A stretch of DNA of 9,847 nt from Gemmatimonadota bacterium (lineage in GTDB: Bacteria; Latescibacterota; UBA2968; UBA8231). Made by a program: the position numbers and the translations under genes. Location: positions 1 to 9,847 of the forward strand of contig JAPOZF010000234.1 of the NCBI GenBank assembly GCA_026706165.1. The letters are read 5' to 3'. Below are positions 7,145 through 9,847 of this stretch, piece after piece (position 1 is the first letter of the stretch; each line of letters opens with the position of its first letter). The notes beneath the pieces are model-generated. The model searched no databases. It was not told the origin of the DNA and saw only the letters and a program-made list of their open reading frames with translations.

Positions 7145-7336
7145 TTCGGTTTTCCGTCTCCTCTATGGTTGAAGGTCATTCCCCGCTCCCGAACCCGCGC
7201 AGCCCGTTGCTGAAGTTGCTCCGCAGGCGAGGCCGCGGCACGGCGGAGGAGGCAAGGGGCGCGACCGAGGCGACTCGGGGGATTCGGGGAAGGAGCGCTA
7301 CGCCGCCAAGCCCGGCCCCTGCCCGGACGGGATTTT

Positions 7337-8635
7337 TCAATCGGCTGCCAGGTCCCGTTCCAAGCCCGCTCCCCATCCGAGCAGCTCCTCGTCGCGGCCC
7401 ATGGCAGCGATGAACTGGATCCCCAGGGGCATGCCCGAATCCGAGGACTCTCCCGCGGGCAGCCCCAGCACCGGCATCCCGGCGTGGGTCCAGGGCAGGT
7501 TCATGCTCGGATCCCCGGTGGTCGCCAGTCCCTTCGGAGCCGGGCCGGTGGCCGCCGGACAGGCCCAGAGGTCGATCCCTTCCGCGGCCATCAGGGCCTC
7601 GAGCTCCTGCCGCAGCCCGCCTCTGCCGCAGCGGACGTCTTCGAGCGCCGCCCGCGGCACGGAGCGGCCCTGCTCGACCAGGGCGGCGGTGCCCTCGTCG
7701 TAGAGGCCGGCGTGCTCGTCGAACCAGGGCTCGTGGACCCGGGCCATCTCCGCGGCCATCATCTGCCGGTGGCGGTAGTCGATCTCCTCGATGTCCGCCA
7801 ACGCCGGCACCTCGGCGACTTCGTACCCGGCACCCCGCAGGAGCTCCAGCTGGTTCTCGAAATCCTCCCGGGCAGCCGGCTCGGTCTGGTCGAGGTAGGG
7901 GCCTTCCGGAATCCCGAGGACCGGCAGACCCGGGGCGGAAACCCCGGCCCGCCACTCGCCGCACAGGACGGAAGCGGCCCGTGCCGCGGTTGCCACGTCC
8001 CGGGTGAAGGTGCCGATGGTGTCGACCGACGGCGAGCAGTGGATGAACCCGGACATGTCGATGCGGCCGTAGCCCGGCTTGAATCCGGCGATCCCGCAGA
8101 AAGCCGCCGGCCGCACGATCGAGCCGATGGTCTGCGAGCCGAGCGCCAGCGGGCAGTACCCGGCGGCAACGGCAGCTGCGGAACCGCTGCTCGAGCCTCC
8201 GGGGGTGTGGTCGAGGTTGATGGGGTTGCGCGTCGCCGCCGGCTTGAAGCAGGCGAACTCCGTCGTCACCGACTTGCCGAGCACGAGGGCCCCCGCCCGC
8301 CGCAGCGCCCGGATGCACCCGGCTTCGGGTCCGGCGAGCACCCCGGCGGGCAACTGCGAGCCGGCGCGGGTCTCGAACCCGTCGACGTGGATGATGTCCT
8401 TGACGGCGACCAGCATGCCGAAGAGGGACATGCCGGCGCCGGCTTCCGCGGGCAGCTGGCCCCCCTCCTCCAGCAGGCGGGAGCGGCGGTCCGCCTCGGG
8501 CAGCAGCGCGCGGATGTCGCTGTCGAGCGCCTCTATGCGGCGGCAGGCCTCATCTACCTCTTCCCCAAGTCCCGGCCTTCCGCGGAAGCCCGCGGTGTCC
8601 GCGCCCGGTCCTACGCGCCCGTTGGTGTATTCCAT
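7337..8635 (-). CDS. Amidase-signature family hydrolase
   Basis: Ser-cisSer-Lys hydrolase that cleaves a carboxamide (C-N) bond; 432 residues, a normal length for the family. The whole triad is present: Lys79 in VAVKDIIHVDG, cis-Ser148 in the glycine/serine-rich TPGGSSSGSAAAVAAG, and nucleophile Ser172 in GSQTIGSIVRPA, 24 residues after the cis-Ser as in FAAH and malonamidase. The block AAFCGIAGFKPGYGRID follows, and the C-terminal MPVLGLPAG...GMPLGIQFI is standard. I chose ATG at 8635 (GAGG eight bases upstream) although the frame stays open far into the preceding gene; the family N-terminus fits this start and leaves a 35-bp gap after the TIM-barrel gene. There is no signal peptide, so it is cytoplasmic. 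The name 'Glu-tRNA amidotransferase A' would be a poor call: no gatB/gatC is nearby and the SQTIG motif is that of stand-alone amidases. Natural substrate unknown. Confidence 0.92.
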   Translation of the reverse strand: MEYTNGRVGPGADTAGFRGRPGLGEEVDEACRRIEALDSDIRALLPEADRRSRLLEEGGQLPAEAGAGMSLFGMLVAVKDIIHVDGFETRAGSQLPAGVLAGPEAGCIRALRRAGALVLGKSVTTEFACFKPAATRNPINLDHTPGGSSSGSAAAVAAGYCPLALGSQTIGSIVRPAAFCGIAGFKPGYGRIDMSGFIHCSPSVDTIGTFTRDVATAARAASVLCGEWRAGVSAPGLPVLGIPEGPYLDQTEPAAREDFENQLELLRGAGYEVAEVPALADIEEIDYRHRQMMAAEMARVHEPWFDEHAGLYDEGTAALVEQGRSVPRAALEDVRCGRGGLRQELEALMAAEGIDLWACPAATGPAPKGLATTGDPSMNLPWTHAGMPVLGLPAGESSDSGMPLGIQFIAAMGRDEELLGWGAGLERDLAAD

Positions 8636-8670
8636 CCTTCCAGCCTCGGCGTCATTGCCGCCAACCCCCT

Positions 8671-9567
8671 TCACTTCTTCCGGGGGCGCTTCTTGGCCGC
8701 CTTCTTCGGCGGTTTCCATTTCGCGAGGTGGCCCTGCCAGCTTTTCTCCAGCTCCCCCCTGATCGCCTTGACATCGCGGAAGCGGTCGCCGAACACCGAC
8801 AGGTGGTAGCCGCCCGGGATCTGCTCCGGGCAGACGAACAGCTCGCGGCCCGGCGTCGCCGCCTTGAGCCAGAGCGCCAGCAGTTTGTCGGCGAACTCCA
8901 TGCAGTCGATGAACTCGGGGGTCAGCCTGCCCCCCGGGCCGAGGGCGGGGATCATGGCGTGGTGCCCGTTGAAGGGGCGGAAGTGGATCTGGTTGGCGAG
9001 CTGCACGAGGTCGGGGCGCTCGACCAGGCGCTTGAAGTAGGGGGGCGACAGGTGCTTGACGACCGCGGGGTGGGAGAAATCCCAGGTCATCTTCAACCGC
9101 CGCTTCTCCTCCTTCTCGAACCCCTCGGCCAGGGCGTAGGTCTTCTCCGGGGTCTCGGTGCAGGTGTCGCGGTGGACCTCGATCGAGACATCCATGTCGA
9201 GCTCGTCGGCCACGCGCATGACCTCGCGGGCGCAGGCGACCGCCTCGGCGGTGCCGGTGTCGTGGTCGAGCATCTGCACGTTGACGACGCGGGCGTTGTA
9301 CTTCCTGATCCGCTTGAGTTTGCGCTCCACCTCCTTCTGCCCGCCCATGTCGGTGGTGCAGGCGAAGATGAGCCCGGACTCGGCGACCACCTCGGGCGGG
9401 AACATGATGACGCGCCCGAGAAAGCCGTCGAAGCCGGCGTTCTTTATGCGCTTCAGCTTCTGGGGGAACGTCCACTCCACCCCCTTGGTGCCGTAGCCGA
9501 GCAGGGTGCCGACCGAGCACATGTGGCGCAGGACCGGGGGTTCGGGCTTCTGCTTCGATTTTGCCAT
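8671..9567 (-). CDS. Xylose-isomerase-like TIM-barrel protein (sugar phosphate isomerase/epimerase family)
   Basis: Predicted metal-dependent isomerase or epimerase of the AP-endonuclease-2/xylose isomerase TIM-barrel fold, 298 residues, cytoplasmic. Likely metal and acid-base residues lie at barrel strand ends: Glu130 and His132 in SIEVHRDTCTETP, Asp163 and His166 in MTWDFSHP, His195 in NQIHFRPFNGHH, and Glu248 in VCPEQIPGGYHLS. Both ends are basic: MAKSKQK at the start and a Lys/Arg/Pro tail over about 284-298 (KPPKKAAKKRPRKK), which is unusual for this family. The start is ATG at 9567 with AAGGAG five bases upstream, the strongest ribosome-binding site in the cluster. It is the first gene of the minus-strand block, 35 bp before the amidase, and a plausible promoter lies upstream. 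Substrate not identifiable; relatives act on ketoses, inositols and hydroxypyruvate. Confidence 0.85.
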   Translation of the reverse strand: MAKSKQKPEPPVLRHMCSVGTLLGYGTKGVEWTFPQKLKRIKNAGFDGFLGRVIMFPPEVVAESGLIFACTTDMGGQKEVERKLKRIRKYNARVVNVQMLDHDTGTAEAVACAREVMRVADELDMDVSIEVHRDTCTETPEKTYALAEGFEKEEKRRLKMTWDFSHPAVVKHLSPPYFKRLVERPDLVQLANQIHFRPFNGHHAMIPALGPGGRLTPEFIDCMEFADKLLALWLKAATPGRELFVCPEQIPGGYHLSVFGDRFRDVKAIRGELEKSWQGHLAKWKPPKKAAKKRPRKK

Positions 9568-9622
9568 GAGATCTCCTTCCCTGTGTGAAACCGCCGTTGC
9601 ACTCAGGCGTTTGATTCAGGCC

Positions 9623-9651
9623 AAGATAGGCAGCCGAAGGGGCGGATTCAA
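9623..9651 (-). promoter_or_regulatory. Candidate sigma70 promoter of the PhyH/amidase cluster
   Basis: Read on the minus strand: TTGAAT (9651-9646), a 17-bp spacer, then TATCTT (9628-9623). Each hexamer matches consensus at four of six positions, and the spacing is optimal. Transcription would begin near 9616, leaving about 50 nt of leader before the ATG at 9567 with its strong AAGGAG. It is the best promoter match I found upstream of the cluster. Confidence 0.45.
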
Positions 9652-9666
9652 CCGCACGGGCGCGCC

Positions 9667-9696
9667 TTGACGAGCGGATTCGAACGCTCGTAACTT
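9667..9696 (+). promoter_or_regulatory. Possible promoter with inverted repeat upstream of the antiporter gene
   Basis: TTGACG (9667-9672, five of six to consensus), an 18-bp spacer and a weak TAACTT (9691-9696). A perfect 7-bp inverted repeat, ACGAGCG-N8-CGCTCGT (9670-9691), covers the end of the -35 and all of the spacer and touches the -10. It could be a repressor operator or a hairpin. The start would be about 35 bases before the ATG at 9739. Confidence 0.35.
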
Positions 9697-9738
9697 AGAG
9701 GAAAATCAAATCCTTAGGTCATAAATCGAGGAACGGTA

Positions 9739-9847
9739 ATGAGGCGGACAGCCAGTCTTCTGGCGGTGATGATGGCGGTGTGGCTGCTGTGGTCGGGGCA
9801 GTACAGCTGGCTGCTCGTCGGCTTCGGCATGCTCTCCTGCCTGCTGG
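9739..9847 (+). CDS. mnhE: Probable Na+/H+ (monovalent cation/proton) antiporter subunit E, N-terminal fragment
   Basis: The first 36 codons of a small membrane protein, running off the right edge. After a short basic start (MRRTA) comes a hydrophobic stretch, then WLLWSGQYSWLLVGFGMLS. This matches the N-terminal signature of MnhE/MrpE proteins (WLL.SG....LL..G..S). In the Mrp complex this subunit sits in the inner membrane with subunits A-D, F and G and supports cation/proton exchange for pH and sodium homeostasis. The start is ATG at 9739 with GAGGAA five bases upstream. If the call is right, mnhF and mnhG, and perhaps mnhB-D, should follow beyond the window. The fragment is short, so another small inner-membrane protein cannot be excluded. 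Confidence 0.6.
   Translation, partial: MRRTASLLAVMMAVWLLWSGQYSWLLVGFGMLSCLL

Noticed and set aside
7337..8635. Reading the amidase as GatA of the Glu-tRNA(Gln) amidotransferase
   Set aside because: gatB and gatC are not adjacent, and the nucleophile motif (GSQTIGSI) is that of stand-alone amidases rather than the GTDTGGSIR of GatA.
7337..9520. A single open minus-strand frame of 727 codons covering the amidase and most of the upstream TIM-barrel gene region
   Set aside because: The part upstream of 8635 reads as low-complexity Arg/Gly/Pro protein with no family pattern, and it overlaps the well-supported TIM-barrel gene in another frame. It is an open-frame artefact of high GC, not a fusion protein.

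Overview
The window is a strongly GC-rich bacterial chromosome segment. It holds ten protein genes, two of them cut by the window edges, and no RNA gene, CRISPR array or insertion sequence that I can see. The repeated phytanoyl-CoA dioxygenase-type (PhyH) genes next to a xylose-isomerase-like barrel, an amidase and a major-facilitator transporter recall uncultivated, PhyH-rich, often marine lineages such as Latescibacterota or Poribacteria, or some Planctomycetota. That is only an impression from gene content. The housekeeping genes folD and serS alone do not settle the phylum.

Layout, left to right. (1) Minus strand, 1-2213: serS (seryl-tRNA synthetase), then downstream folD (one-carbon metabolism, cut at the left edge). 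(2) Plus strand, 2341-2988: a lone HAD-family phosphatase, divergent from serS and convergent with the next block. (3) Minus strand, 3082-9567: six co-directional genes that I read as one accessory cluster. In transcription order they are a sugar-isomerase-like TIM-barrel protein, an amidase-signature enzyme, PhyH dioxygenase C, PhyH dioxygenase B, an MFS transporter and PhyH dioxygenase A. (4) Plus strand, from 9739: the first 36 codons of a probable MnhE/MrpE cation/proton antiporter subunit, divergent from the cluster.

How the genes may work together. The cluster combines uptake or export (MFS), up to three non-heme iron oxygenases, C-N bond hydrolysis (amidase) and a metal-dependent sugar-type isomerase or epimerase. 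This fits oxidative and hydrolytic processing of a small organic molecule containing an amide and probably a sugar or polyol part. The substrate cannot be read from the sequence. A sigma70-like promoter with a 17-bp spacer sits just upstream of the TIM-barrel gene, and a second possible promoter, with a 7-bp inverted repeat over its -35 and spacer, faces the antiporter gene.

The points most worth a second look are PhyH C, which lacks a recognisable HxD metal motif; a SerRS with an insertion and altered serine-site motifs; the unusual gene combination of the cluster; and small repeats confined to its noncoding gaps.
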